The position numbers and the translations under genes were made by a program. A DNA stretch of 64,000 nt from Aureococcus anophagefferens (Eukaryota > Sar > Pelagophyceae > Pelagomonadales > Pelagomonadaceae). The stretch lies in contig NW_008705567.1 in the NCBI RefSeq assembly GCF_000186865.1, positions 1,927,452 through 1,991,451 on the forward strand, given 5' to 3'. Shown here in pieces: positions 17,557 to 28,100 of this stretch. The notes below the pieces were generated by a model that made no database searches, had not been told where the DNA came from, and worked only from the letters and a program-made list of their open reading frames with translations. Numbering within the stretch: position 1 is the first letter of the stretch; each line of letters opens with the position of its first letter.

Positions 17557-19417
17557 ATGGCATCCACCCACTTGCTGCCCCTCCTCCTCGTTCCGCTGCT
17601 GGCGAGCGCCTGGGAGCATCGCCCCCTGTCGGAGCTCATCGGGCGGGAGTGGGGACGGACGGAGCTGGACCTCTTTTCCGGCATCGGCTGCGACGACGGC
17701 GCACCGGCGTGGACGACGCGGTCCGACGAAGCGGTCTACACCGAGGCGCTCGCGCGCCTCGGCGCGCCCGACGCGCTCGCCGCGGCGTTCGCCGCCGCGC
17801 ACGCGGCGGGCGCGCCTCCCGGCGCCGCCGAAGTCCGCGACGCCGCGGGGCGAGTAGACGCGACGACGACGCCGACGACGGCCGCGGAAGTCCGCGCGGC
17901 GCTCGGCGCGGGCCGGAGCCTGATCCTCCGCTTCGAGCGCTGGTTCGACGTCGGCGACGCCGCCGGCTGGGCCCGCGCCGTCGGCGACGGCGACGCGGCC
18001 GCCGCGGCCGCCGCGCTCGTGGCGAGCGCGCGGCTACGTTTCGGCGCGGCCGCGACGGTGCACCTCTACGCGTCCGGCGCCGGCGGCCGCGCGCTGCCCG
18101 CGCACTCGGACATCGGCGACGTCGTCGCCATGCAGCTCGACGGCGAGAAGCGGTGGACGCTCTGCGCGCCGGCGCTGTCGGACGCCGACGCCGCCGAGGT
18201 CCTGGGCCTCGACCCCGGCGCGCGCCTCACGCCCGCGGCGCGCGCCGAGGTCGCGGCGCTCCTCTCCGAGGGCCGCGGCGCCTGCGGGTCCTTCGACAGC
18301 GTCGACGCCGAGGGCGGCGCCTGCGAGACGTCCGTGCTCCGCGTCGGCGACGCGCTCTACGTGCCCAAGGGCGTCGTCCACGCGGCGGCCAACGCCGAGG
18401 GCGCCGCCTCCGTGCACCTCACCGTGGGCTTCGCGCAGCGCGTGCCCGCGCGCGACGCCCTCCGGCGGCGCCTCGCGGCGACGAACGGCTCGACCTGGGC
18501 GCCGACGGCGACGGCGCGCCCGTCGCCGCTCCCGACGCCCGCGCCGTCGTCCCTGCCCACGGCGTCGTCCGCGCCCACGCGGCATCCCACGCCCGCGCCG
18601 TCGTCCCCGCCCACGGCGACGCCCGCGCCCACGGACCTCCGGAGCCGCGACGAGGTCTCCTGCTCCGAGGACGGCGAATCGAAGGTCTGCACGTCGAGCT
18701 GCGACCACTACTCGAAGTGGTGCTCCAAAGGCGAAGGGACCTGCGGCGACATGCCAGGCGAGCGGCGACTTACGAGGTGCACATACCCACCCTGCAAAGC
18801 GAGCGAGTGCGCGGCCCTCGCCGACGACATGCCCCCGGGGTCCTGGGCCTACTGCGCGCAAGACTGGCAAAACCCCGACTACGACCGCGACGACGAGTAC
18901 CTCTCCGGCGTTCGTGAAGCGTTCCATCCACTGTCGTTGTCACCCGTATCCTGCGCCGAACAGGTCCTGCTGCGACATCTACGAGCTCACGCAGTGCGAC
19001 GACGGCTGCACGTGCGAGAAGAACGACGGCGACAGCGCGGCGCTCAGGTTCCTCGTGGTCCTCCTTCCCTTGATCTTCTGCTCGTGCTTGGCGGGCGGCT
19101 CCGGCCTCTGGTGGAGACAGAGGCGCATGGCCGCCGCCAACGGGGGGGCGGCCCAGCCGCCGGCCAATCGATACGCCTACGGCGCGCAGCCGCCGGTCGT
19201 CTACGGCGCGCAGCCGCAGGGCTACGCGCAGCCGCAGGGCTACGCGCAGCCGCAGGGCTACGCGCGGCCGCAGGGCTACGCGCAGCCGCAGGGCTACGCG
19301 CAGCCGCAGGGCTACGCGCAGCCGCAGGGCTACGCGCAGCCACAGGGCTACGCGCAGCCGCCGGTCGTCCAGGGCGCCGTCGTCCAGATGGTACCCGTCG
19401 CCCCGGTGCAATACTAG
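17557..19417 (+). CDS. Secretory JmjC/cupin protein with Cys-rich region, membrane span and PQGYA tail (one intron)
   Basis: The first exon starts at 17557 with a signal peptide ([20 protein letters not shown]). A JmjC/cupin core follows with H183, D185 ([21 protein letters not shown]) and H275 (GVVHAAAN). Next comes a Thr/Pro/Ser stalk (TPAPSS repeats) and a Cys-rich region ([12 protein letters not shown] … CTYPPC). After a frame change at ~18910-18963, a second exon continues with more cysteines ([16 protein letters not shown]), a transmembrane span ([19 protein letters not shown]), then a cytosolic tail of eight QPQGYA units. The best phase-consistent intron is 18921-18963 (43 nt, GT-AG); a sequencing frameshift is the alternative. 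The architecture suggests a cell-surface or endomembrane type I protein; substrate unknown. Confidence 0.65.
19211..19354. repeat. 18-bp coding repeat, eight copies (QPQGYA)
   Basis: CAGCCGCAGGGCTACGCG repeated eight times, with one CGG (Arg) and one CCA variant, in the tail of the JmjC membrane protein. Tyr/Gln/Pro/Gly repeats of this kind are common in disordered, self-associating tails. Confidence 0.95.
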
Positions 19418-19467
19418 GCCCGGCACCGACCTCGGCGCGAAAGACGAGTTAGCGGCGCCCCGGCCGC

Positions 19468-21090
19468 CTAGGGCTTCGACCGCTTTGCGGCGTCGCGGTT
19501 CGAGTCGCGGAGGCGGCGGCCGCGGAAGATGAAGGACACGGGCGTGCCCGCGAAGTTGAGGCTCTCGCGGAGCTTGCGCTCGAGGTAGCGCTTGTAGTTG
19601 TCCGTGAACGCGGTGGGGCTGTTGCACATGGCGACGATGGTCGGCGGCGCGACGGCGGTCTGGGAGACGAAGTAGATCTTGGCGCCGGCCTTGCCGCCCG
19701 CGGACGCCGGCGGCGGCTGCCAGAGCATCGCGTCGCGGATCACCTCGTTCAACGTCGCGGTCGCGACCCGGCGGCGGTGCGCGTCGACGGCGCGCTGGAG
19801 CGCGGCGTAGACCTTGAGGCAGCGCTGGCCCGTCTTCGCCGAGAGGAAGACGACCTCGGCCCAGGACACGGCCGTGAGCGTCTCCTTGATCTTCTTCTCG
19901 ACGGCGCGCGTCGACGCCTCGTCCTTGTCCTCGTACGCGTCCCACTTGTTCGCGAGGACCACGCACGCCCGCCCGTCGTCTGCGACGCGCTGCGCCAAAG
20001 CCGCGTCCTGGTCGCTCAACTCCTGCGTCGCGTCGACGACGAGCAGGACGACGTCCGCGAGCCGCGCGGTCCGCAGCGCGCGCGCGACCATCTCCGGCTC
20101 CGTGCCCTGCTTCGTCACGCGCGCCTTGCGCCGCACGCCCGCCGTGTCCACGAAGCGGAAGATCGTGCCGTCGACGTCGAGCTCCGCGTCGACGGCGTCG
20201 CGCGTCGTGCCCGCGACGTCGCTGACGATCGCGCGCGTTTCTCCCGGCCCCAAGAACCGGTTCAGGAGGCTCGACTTGCCGACGTTCGGCCGCCCGAGGA
20301 AGCAGACGTTGACGTGGGGCTTGGCGTCGATGGCGTCCATGGTCTTGATCTGCGCCGCCTTGGCCTCGATGGACGCGTCGAGCGCCGGGAGCAGCGCGTC
20401 GAGCACCTCGGCGACGCCGTTGCCGTGGATCGCCGAGCATGCGCGCGGCTCGCCTAAACCCAGCGGCCAGAAGTCGGCGACGAGCTCGGCCTCGCGCTCC
20501 GCGCTCTCGCACTTGTTCACGGCGAGCACGACCTCGAGTGTTTGGTCGGGCCACCGGCGCAGGAACCGCGCGATGTCGTCGTCGAGCCGCGTGGAACCCG
20601 CGCGGCCGTCCACGACGACGACGCACGCGCAGGCCTCGCGCAGCGCGAGCGTCGCCTGCTCCCGGATCTCGTCGAGGAAGAGGGCGCCCTCCTCGTCCTC
20701 GAAGAGCAGGCCCCCCGTGTCGACGACGTCGAACGTCCGGCCGCACCACTCGGCCTTCTGGTAGACGCGGTCGCGCGTCACGCCGGCCTCGTTCACGGCG
20801 ATGGTCCCCTTCTTCCCGGCGTCGCAGAGCCGGTTCACGAGGCTCGACTTGCCCACGTTCGGCCGCCCGATGATCGCCACGGTCGGGCGCGCGCCGCGCG
20901 GCACGCGCTTCAGGCGCTTGGGGGCGCCGCTCGACGACGACGCGCCGAAGGCCGCCTCGGGCGCCTCCGTGTCGTCGATGGTCGCGCCGAGGCGCGACGG
21001 CCGCCGGAGCGCCGGTGCCCGCCCGCCGGGGCGCCAGGCCCCGGCGCCGTAGGCCAAAACTGCCAGGAGCAGCGGCCTCAACCACCCCAT
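19468..21090 (-). CDS. der: Plastid Der/EngA double GTPase
   Basis: A 540-residue protein. G-domain 1 starts ~residue 70 (VAIIGRPNVGKSSLVNRL, DTGGL, NKCE); G-domain 2 starts ~255 (VCFLGRPNVGKSSLLNRF, DTAGVRRK, NKWD). A C-terminal KH-like domain (LNEVIRDAMLW … YFVSQTAVAPPTIV … YLERKLRESL) completes the family layout. Der assists assembly of the large subunit of bacterial-type ribosomes. The leader MGWLRPLLLAVLAYGAGAW followed by RPGGR looks like a signal peptide with an aromatic residue at the cleavage site, as in stramenopile plastid targeting; action in plastid ribosome assembly is therefore inferred. The frame is intact. Confidence 0.93.
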   Translation of the reverse strand: MGWLRPLLLAVLAYGAGAWRPGGRAPALRRPSRLGATIDDTEAPEAAFGASSSSGAPKRLKRVPRGARPTVAIIGRPNVGKSSLVNRLCDAGKKGTIAVNEAGVTRDRVYQKAEWCGRTFDVVDTGGLLFEDEEGALFLDEIREQATLALREACACVVVVDGRAGSTRLDDDIARFLRRWPDQTLEVVLAVNKCESAEREAELVADFWPLGLGEPRACSAIHGNGVAEVLDALLPALDASIEAKAAQIKTMDAIDAKPHVNVCFLGRPNVGKSSLLNRFLGPGETRAIVSDVAGTTRDAVDAELDVDGTIFRFVDTAGVRRKARVTKQGTEPEMVARALRTARLADVVLLVVDATQELSDQDAALAQRVADDGRACVVLANKWDAYEDKDEASTRAVEKKIKETLTAVSWAEVVFLSAKTGQRCLKVYAALQRAVDAHRRRVATATLNEVIRDAMLWQPPPASAGGKAGAKIYFVSQTAVAPPTIVAMCNSPTAFTDNYKRYLERKLRESLNFAGTPVSFIFRGRRLRDSNRDAAKRSKP

Positions 21091-21191
21091 CGCCTCCTTC
21101 TAAATTCTTCGCACCGCAACACGACGGCACTCATGACTTCAACCGCAGCGGTTCCCGCCGGAGGTCCGCCCAAGTCCGCCCCGCGCCGCCA

Positions 21192-21654
21192 TTACTCGCC
21201 GCGCGTCTTGCGCGCGCTGCGGACCGTGGCGGACGTGCGCCGGACGCGGGCGCGGTACTGGAAGTGCTCGCCCTCGTGCTGGTGGGACGCGACGACGTCG
21301 TGGGACGCGGACTCGTGGAGGATCTGGTTCATGTGCGCCGCGGACGCGAGGGGCGCCTTGACGCCGCCCATCATGGAGCTGTGGATGGCCGCGCGTTTTT
21401 GCGCCGGCGCGCGGCGCCCGCCGGCGCCCGTCGTCGACGACGCGTCGATCTCGAGGAGCACGTTGCTCGGCGCGTCGGGCCGCGTCGGCGGGCTCGGCAG
21501 GTTCGACGTGTTCTTGTGCAGGATCGTCGACAGCGCCGACATGCGCCGCGTGTCGCGGCGCTCGTTCTCCTCCTTCTTCTTCGAGAGCGCGCGGTGGAGC
21601 GAGTGGCGCAGGCTGTTGTCGCCGTGCGCGTGCGCGTTGTCGTGCATCGCGTGC
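21192..21654 (-). CDS. C-terminal exon of the cyclic-nucleotide-gated channel, or a separate small gene
   Basis: The frame from 21647 (MHDNAHAHGDN…) gives 151 residues: His/Asp/Asn-rich start, KKKEENERRDTRR helix, then Ser/Pro-rich and basic tail. No family recognised. Just upstream on the coding strand is TTATAATCACTACGCAG followed by GCACGCG. That is a good acceptor (exon start 21654) if it is the last exon of the channel gene, whose own frame becomes arginine-rich and unconvincing after ~21900. However, TATATA at ~21680-21690 could instead be a promoter for a separate gene. I cannot decide from sequence. Confidence 0.45.
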
Positions 21655-21665
21655 CTGCGTAGTGA

Positions 21666-24600
21666 TTATAATTGCCCAACGTATATATCATAAACGATGC
21701 GAGCCATTCGTTCGGAGACGACGGTCCTTCGACGTAGACGCGCGGTCGCGACGCGACGCCGCGCGCGTCGAGCACTCGCCGAGCGACGACGCCTCGTCCG
21801 CGACCGTCGGCCGGAACGACGTCGACGCGACGGAGCTCGAGACGCGCGGCCGGGACGCCCCGGACCATTTTTCGGCGCGGCCGCGCGCCTCCCGAGGCGG
21901 TGCGTCGGGCCGAGCTCGATGGACAGGAGCTGGAAGAGGGGCGTCAGGGCGTCCTCCGGGTCCACGTAGTCCGGGTGGACGACCTTGGCGTCGACGCCGC
22001 GGTACGCGCGGGAGATGTCGAGGTGCTTGAGCCACGTCTGCCGCTGCCGCGCGAGCTTGTGCAGGTAGTCCGCGATCTCCGGGAACTCGTCGCAGACCTC
22101 CGTGAAGACGTCCTCCTCGACGACGAAGGTCTCGACCATGGTGCAGGCCCGGACCGTGCAGGACCGCTTCGTCTTCAATAGGATCGCGGCCTCGCCGAAG
22201 AAGCAGCCGTCGGCGAGGATCCGCACGTCGTCGTCCTCGACGCTCCGCAGGTGCAGCGAGCAGAGGCCCGTGTGGATGAAGAAGACGTGCTTGCCCACGG
22301 ACCCCTCCTGGACGATGACGTCGCCCGGGAACCACATCGTCGGCGTCAGGTTCACGGCGAGCGCGTCGAAGAAGGCCGTCGTGTGCTCGCGGAAGAGGGG
22401 CACCTTGGGGATGAGCTCGCGGCTCGAGCAGCGCCAGACCTCCTTGCGCAGCTCCGGGCTCAGGTTGTCCAAAATCATGGCCTCGTCGTAGAGGCGGCCG
22501 TCGTTGTAGCGCAGGTAGTAGTACTCCTTGACCTTGCGGCACACGGACTTGGGGATCTTCTTGCTCCGGAGGAACTCGAGGGTCGTCGACAGCTGCTCCT
22601 CGAAGCGCCGGTGCGACATGTTCTGGTTCACGACGATGGCGCTCAGGTTCGAGATGAGGAGCGCGTAGAAGAGCGTGCCGATGTAGAGGCAGAGCAGCGT
22701 GATCCACGACTCGACGCGGCACCAGCCCGTCGTCTCCATGCAGATCTGCGACGTCGCCGGGTACTCGTAGGCCACGCTCACGAAGACGAGCAGGATCTTG
22801 TGGAGGCACCAGAGGTAGCGGCTCAGCACGTTCATCAGCGGCGTGCCCTCGTGCGTGACGAGGCCCGCGAGCACGACCCACGACGTCCGCGGGAAGCTCC
22901 AGAGGCGCACGGCGAAGTAGAGCAGGCAGCCGAGCCAGTGGGCCAGGGTCAGCAGCGTAAAAAAGAGCCAGAACATCTTCGCGAAGGCGTCGCTGATCTT
23001 CACGTTGAAGCGGTCGAGCGTGTCGACGAGCGTCGCGCGTAAGTAGCTCAGGAGCTGCGTGCCCCGCAGCATCTTCAGCAGCTTCGTGATGCGGATCATC
23101 TTCAGCAGCCGCAGGCCGTTCTTCGACCGCAGCAGGGCCATGTAGTCGCCCTTGGACCGGCTCAGCAGCTCGAGGATGTCCGAGATGGGCACGGACGACA
23201 CCAGATCCACGAGGAACCAGCCCCGGAGGTACTCCTTGGCGATGCGCTGCCGGTCCATGACCAGGGCCATGTCGCTCGTGAAGTAGCCCACGTTGAAGTG
23301 CTTGACGACGTCGAGCATGAACATGGAGTCGAAGACGATGTTCGCGACGATCATCGACGAGTTGATCTCCTCGAACGCGAGCGACATGGGCAGCGTCACG
23401 AAGACGATGAAGAGGATGATCATGATGACGATGTCGAAGATCTGCACGTTCGCCGATCCCGGGTCCAGCAGCTCCATGCCCGGGATCCACGACCGCCCGT
23501 TGCCGATGACGCGGACGAGCTGCTCCTCGACGCTCAGCTCCTTGAGCCGCCTCGACCTGGGCGGGAAACGAGAGATTCAACGTCGCTGCAACGTGAGTGT
23601 TCGGCGCGCGCGCGTTCCGGAAACAAGCATCCACGCTTCGAGACCGTTCCAAGAGATGATCGCTCGTCCAAAAATCAGCCAAAACGAGTGGAAAGCGGCC
23701 GAGCTAGGAGCCTTTGAAGTTGGGAATGTCGCTCTCTTTTCCTGCCCTGGCCGCGACGTCATCTCCACGTCCTCGCTGATGTTGATGAGGCGCTGCTCCT
23801 CGACGAAGCACGCGAGCTGGACGAACTCGGACACGGGCAGGGCCCGCTGCTCGTCCTCCCAGATGTGCACCTGCGGCGCGGCGTCGCGGCCGCGCGCCGC
23901 TCCGGCCGACCCGCGCGACCGCGCGGACGCGCGGCCCCGGGGCGCGGCCGCGCGCCGCGTGGTCCGTGAGCGCCTCGTCGACGAAGCGGGCGGACACGGG
24001 CCGCCCGATGCGGTCCATGGCCTCGGTCAGGTCCCCCGTGACCACCCGCGGGAGCTCCCGCTCGTCCTCGAGCTGCTTGAAGATGCGCTTGATCTGCTCC
24101 TTGAAGATGTGCATGCGCTCGCTGACGTGCGCGGAGCTCACCTGCGACGGACCACGCGGTCGACCCCCCGTCGGCGAGGGCCGCGTCGCGCGCCGCGGCC
24201 GGGCGCCGAAGACGCGCGCGGCCGTGCCCGTGCGGCTCTGCCTCCCTCTGCTGCACGGAGCTCCGCGACGACCGCGGCAGGGCCGGCGCGTTCATGTCCC
24301 GGAGGAGGCAGAGCTTCCGGCCCGAATCGTCGACGCCGGGCGCGTCGTCCGCGCGCTCCGACGGCGCGCGCGGCCGGTCGTCGTCGACGGCGGGCGCGTC
24401 CTCGTCGGGCTCCTTGATCTCCTCGGACGGCGTCGGGCTCCGGGGCCGCGAAACCGGCGACGCGGCGGGGCTCGGCGGGCTCAGCGCCGGGCTCGCGCTC
24501 CGCGCCGGGCTCGGGCTCCGGCTCCGCGGCGGCGGCTCGCGGAAGCCGACGACGCCGCGCGGCCGGTCGCCGGCATCCTCCGCGACGTCGCGGCCGTTGA

Positions 24601-24937
24601 CGTCGTCGGCGACGCGCACGACGGCCCGCAGCGCCTCGACGAGGTCGTCGACCATGGGGCCGACGTCGGCCTCGACGTCCATGCCCTCGTGCCGCCGGAG
24701 GAGCGTCTCGGCCTGCGCCGCGGTCCACCGCAGGTTCATGACGTGCGCGCGCAGCGCGCCGCCGAAGGCGCTGCTCGGCAGCGGCGCGCCGCAGGCCTCG
24801 GACAGCACGCTCAGGTTGATCGCGTTGCTGTAGTCCGACTCCGTCGGCGACAGGCGCCGCTGCGGCGCCTCGCCGCCGCCGCCGGCGTCGTCGTCGGCCG
24901 ACGCCTCGTCGCGCCGCGCCTCGTCGGATTCGCCCAT
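21666..24937 (-). CDS. Cyclic-nucleotide-gated / KCNH-type cation channel, multi-exon
   Basis: Model: exon A 24937-24257, intron of 115 nt, exon B 24141-23929, intron of 58 nt, exon C 23870-23758, introner intron 23757-23557, exon D from 23556; all joins keep phase. The N-terminus is acidic and Pro/Ser-rich. Exons B-C carry two helical, EF-hand-like segments (FKEQIKRIFKQLEDERELPR; VSEFVQLACFVEEQRL). Exon D is a six-helix channel: S1 IMIILFIVFVTLPMSLAF, S4 GLRLLKMIRITKLLKMLRG, S5 FWLFFTLLTLAHWLGCLLYF, pore helix and filter region FVSVAYEYPAT, then S6. A cyclic-nucleotide-binding domain follows with CFFGEAAILLKTKRSCTVRA. The filter lacks the usual GYG/GFG. The C-terminus beyond ~21900 is uncertain. 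Plasma or organelle membrane location is inferred. Confidence 0.8.
23549..23757 (-). mobile_element. Introner-type element 1 (intron in the CNG channel gene)
   Basis: A 193-bp element (23557-23749) with imperfect terminal inverted repeats. On the gene strand it begins CAGGGCAGGAAAAGAGAG and ends CGTTTCCCGCCCAG. It is flanked by an 8-bp target duplication, GTCGCGGC upstream and GTCGAGGC downstream (7 of 8). Splicing GT (23757) of the upstream duplication to CAG (23557) removes 201 nt and joins …EDVEMT to SRRLKELSVEE in phase. Confidence 0.9.
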
Positions 24938-25140
24938 GAGCGGTCAGCGCCGCGGCGCCGAGGACGTGCGGCTCACGGCGCCGAAAGGCCGCGCCGGCGG
25001 CCCGCCATCTTCTGGGGGCGGGGCAGCTCTCTCTTTTAGGGCAGGGCGAGATGTCTCAAAGCTTTCGAGATTCAACATGAAAAACCAAGGGTCTAATATC
25101 GGCGCAAAACGACTCTTCAAGTTTCCGTTGAACCTCGAGT

Positions 25141-28100
25141 TTACGCGGCCTCGGCCTCGGCCTCGGCCTCGGCCGCGCGCGCGTCGGCCCGCGGCGCGCG
25201 CTTCGGCGACGCGTCGCCCCGGTAGAGCCCGCGGCTGTAGCCCGCGACGTCGCTCGCGGAGAAGGGCGTCGTCGAGTTCTTGAGCGCGTCGACGCCGACC
25301 TCGACGCCGCGCGTGTCGAGCTCGTGGAGGAACCAGCCCGCGGACCAGGTCGTGCGGAACGTGATGGGCGCCGCGGGTGGCGCCGCGGCCGTGCGCGCTT
25401 TGGGCTGGATCGTCCAGTTCCGCGCGAAGCGCACGGGCGCGTCGGCGTCGAGGAGCGCGTCGAAGATGCGCGCGCAGAGCGTCAGGTTGCTCAGGTCCGT
25501 GATGACCTTTTGCTGCGCCCGCTCGTCGACGGCCGCGCGGTCGCCGACGTCCCGGAGGATCGCGTCGCGCCGCTCGCGGAAGCCCGCGACGACGCGGCCC
25601 GCGGCGAACCGGGGCGACGGGCTCGCGGCGGCGTCGAGGCCCAGCGCCGCGACGGCCGCGTGGAAGCAGCCCGCGATGCAGAGCACCTCGCGGCCCGGCT
25701 CGACGACCGCGCGGCGCGGGTTGCCGTCGCCGTCGAGGAGGCCGTGCTCGTCGAGCCAGAGCTGGAGCCGGCGGCGCACCGTCGCGTCCCACGCGGCGAC
25801 GGCGGCGCGCACGGAGCCGGAGCCGGCGCCGATGGTCCGCCGGCCCTCCAGGTTCCCCAGGGGCTGGAGCCAGGGCGTGAGCCGGTCCGGCCCGTCCGCG
25901 TCGAATTTCAGCGACAGCTGCATGGAGCCCTGGCCCACGCTCACGACGCCGCCGGGCTCGTCGGCGACGCCCGGGTGGAGCGCGGCCGCGTAGCGCACCT
26001 GGGCAGGACACGGGTGATTCAAGTTCGCTTCAACGTGAGTGTTCCGCGCGCGCGCGTTCCGGAAAAAAGCATCCAGCCTTCGAGACTGTTCCGAAAGATG
26101 ATCGCTCGTCCAAAAGTCAGCCGAAACGAGTGGAAAACGGCCGAGAGAGGAGCCTTTGAAGTTGGGAATTTCGCTCACTTTTCCTGCCCTGGAACGCACG
26201 GCGATCAATTCGTACCAGCACTCGTCGACGTCCGTGAGCTTCTGGAGGCGCCACGACGGGTGCATGGCGTGCACGCGCGTGACGAAGGCCACGGCGGCCT
26301 CGAGCGCCCGGCCCTGTGCCGTGCGAAACCAGGAGCCCGTGCCCAGGAAGACGACGGGCCCGCGCGCGGCCGCGACCGTCGAGTAGTTCCGCGGGTCGAC
26401 GTCGACGACCGTGAACTCCTTGAGGAAGCGGAGCGCGCAGGCCCCCCTCGCGAGGTCCGGGAACGCCACGTCCGCGTCCATGGGCACGGACTCCGTGATC
26501 GCGGCGACTCCATGGGCGCGCGTCGCCGCGGAGTCGCCGGCCGCGTCGAGCGGCGGCCCGCCCCAGAGGCACCAGCCCGCGCGGACGCCCGCCGCGTCCG
26601 CGAGCGAGCCCGGCGTCACGCTCGCGACGACGGGCCCGCGCCACGCGAGGCCCGTGGCCGCCCAGGACTCGTAGGCGCCGCCGCCGCCGTCGAGGACCAC
26701 GTCCGCGTAGAGCACGTCGGAGAACCACTCGACGAACGCGTCGAGCGCCGCGCCCCCCTCGCGGAGCGCCTCGCTCAGGGGCTCGCGCTTGCTCGCGATC
26801 TCGACGACGGAGACGCCCGCCGCGGGCGAGAAGGCGTAGCGCAGCGCCTTGACCTCGCCCGTGCCGATGTCGAAGACGATGACGCGGTGGTCGTCGCCGT
26901 TGAGCGACGCGCCCGCGGAGTCGTCCTCGGTGTAGCAGAGGAACATCTTGGGCCCCTCCGTGAGCACCTCGGCCTGCGCCGCGTTGCAGAAGTCGTAGTT
27001 CCGCTCGCCGTAGCGCCGGAAGAAGCCGTCGTCGCGGTTCGCGCGCGCTTCCTGGAGCTTCCGCCGGAGCGTCCGCCGCGCGAGGTAGAGCCGGAGCACG
27101 TGGAGGCTCGTGCCCAGGAAGACGGCCAGCGTGAAGACCTCGCAGGCGCGGTCGACGACGGACGACGCGAGCCAGGGCGCGTCCGCGCCCGACGTCTTCC
27201 GGATCTTCTTCTCGTAGTAGAAGTCGCGCACGGTCAGGAACGGCCGCCGGATCCGCGGGAAACACAGGTGCGCCGACACGACCTTCAACCAGCTCTGGAC
27301 AAACAGCAGGAAGATGGTCCAGTTCACGGCGAGCTCCGGCGGCGTGAGGAAGGCGACGCGCGGGAGCAGCGACGACACGTAGACCTGCTTCGCGGCCATC
27401 GTCAAGAGTATGGTCAGGTTCACGCCGAGGCGGAACTGGAGCGCGCAGGGGTCGATCCAGTTCGCGACGAGGCTGAGGAGCTGGAAGAGCGCCGTCGGCA
27501 CGATCACATTGTTCACGATGCCCGTCGGGTCCCGCTCGACGAAGATGAGCACCGCGGCCGTGCGCTCGGGGAACCTTTCGCCGCGCGCCGCGAGCGCTTT
27601 CGGCGCCTCCGGGAAGCCCCCCGCGACGCTGTAGACGAAGCAGATGTCGTTCGACGGCAGCAGGTCCGCGCCCGCGGCGACGACGTGCGGCTCGTGGAGC
27701 GGCGGCCGCAGCCGCGCGCCGAAGCGCCGGCCCCAGACCTCGACGGGCGGCGACTCGAAGACGACCTGGAGCGCCTGCGTGTCGAAGGGGAAGGTGCGCA
27801 GGTCGAAGGGCTGCTTGAAGGTGAACGTGTCCGTGATCTCCAGGGACACGTGGCGCATGCGCTGCGACGCGACGGCCGGCGAGTTCGCCTTGGCGTACTG
27901 GCGCGTCGTCGTCTGCTTCGACGCGCCCTTCATGACGTCGCCGGGCCGCGACGACGCCGGCAGCCAGAGCTGGGGCCGGTAGGCGTCCCAGAAGGCCGCG
28001 TAGGCCTCGTAGACGCCCTCGTCGACGAGCCACTCCAGGGTCACCGTGAGCTGCGCGGAGAACGAGAGCTTCTGCACGTTGAGGTCGAAGAGCTTCCGCA

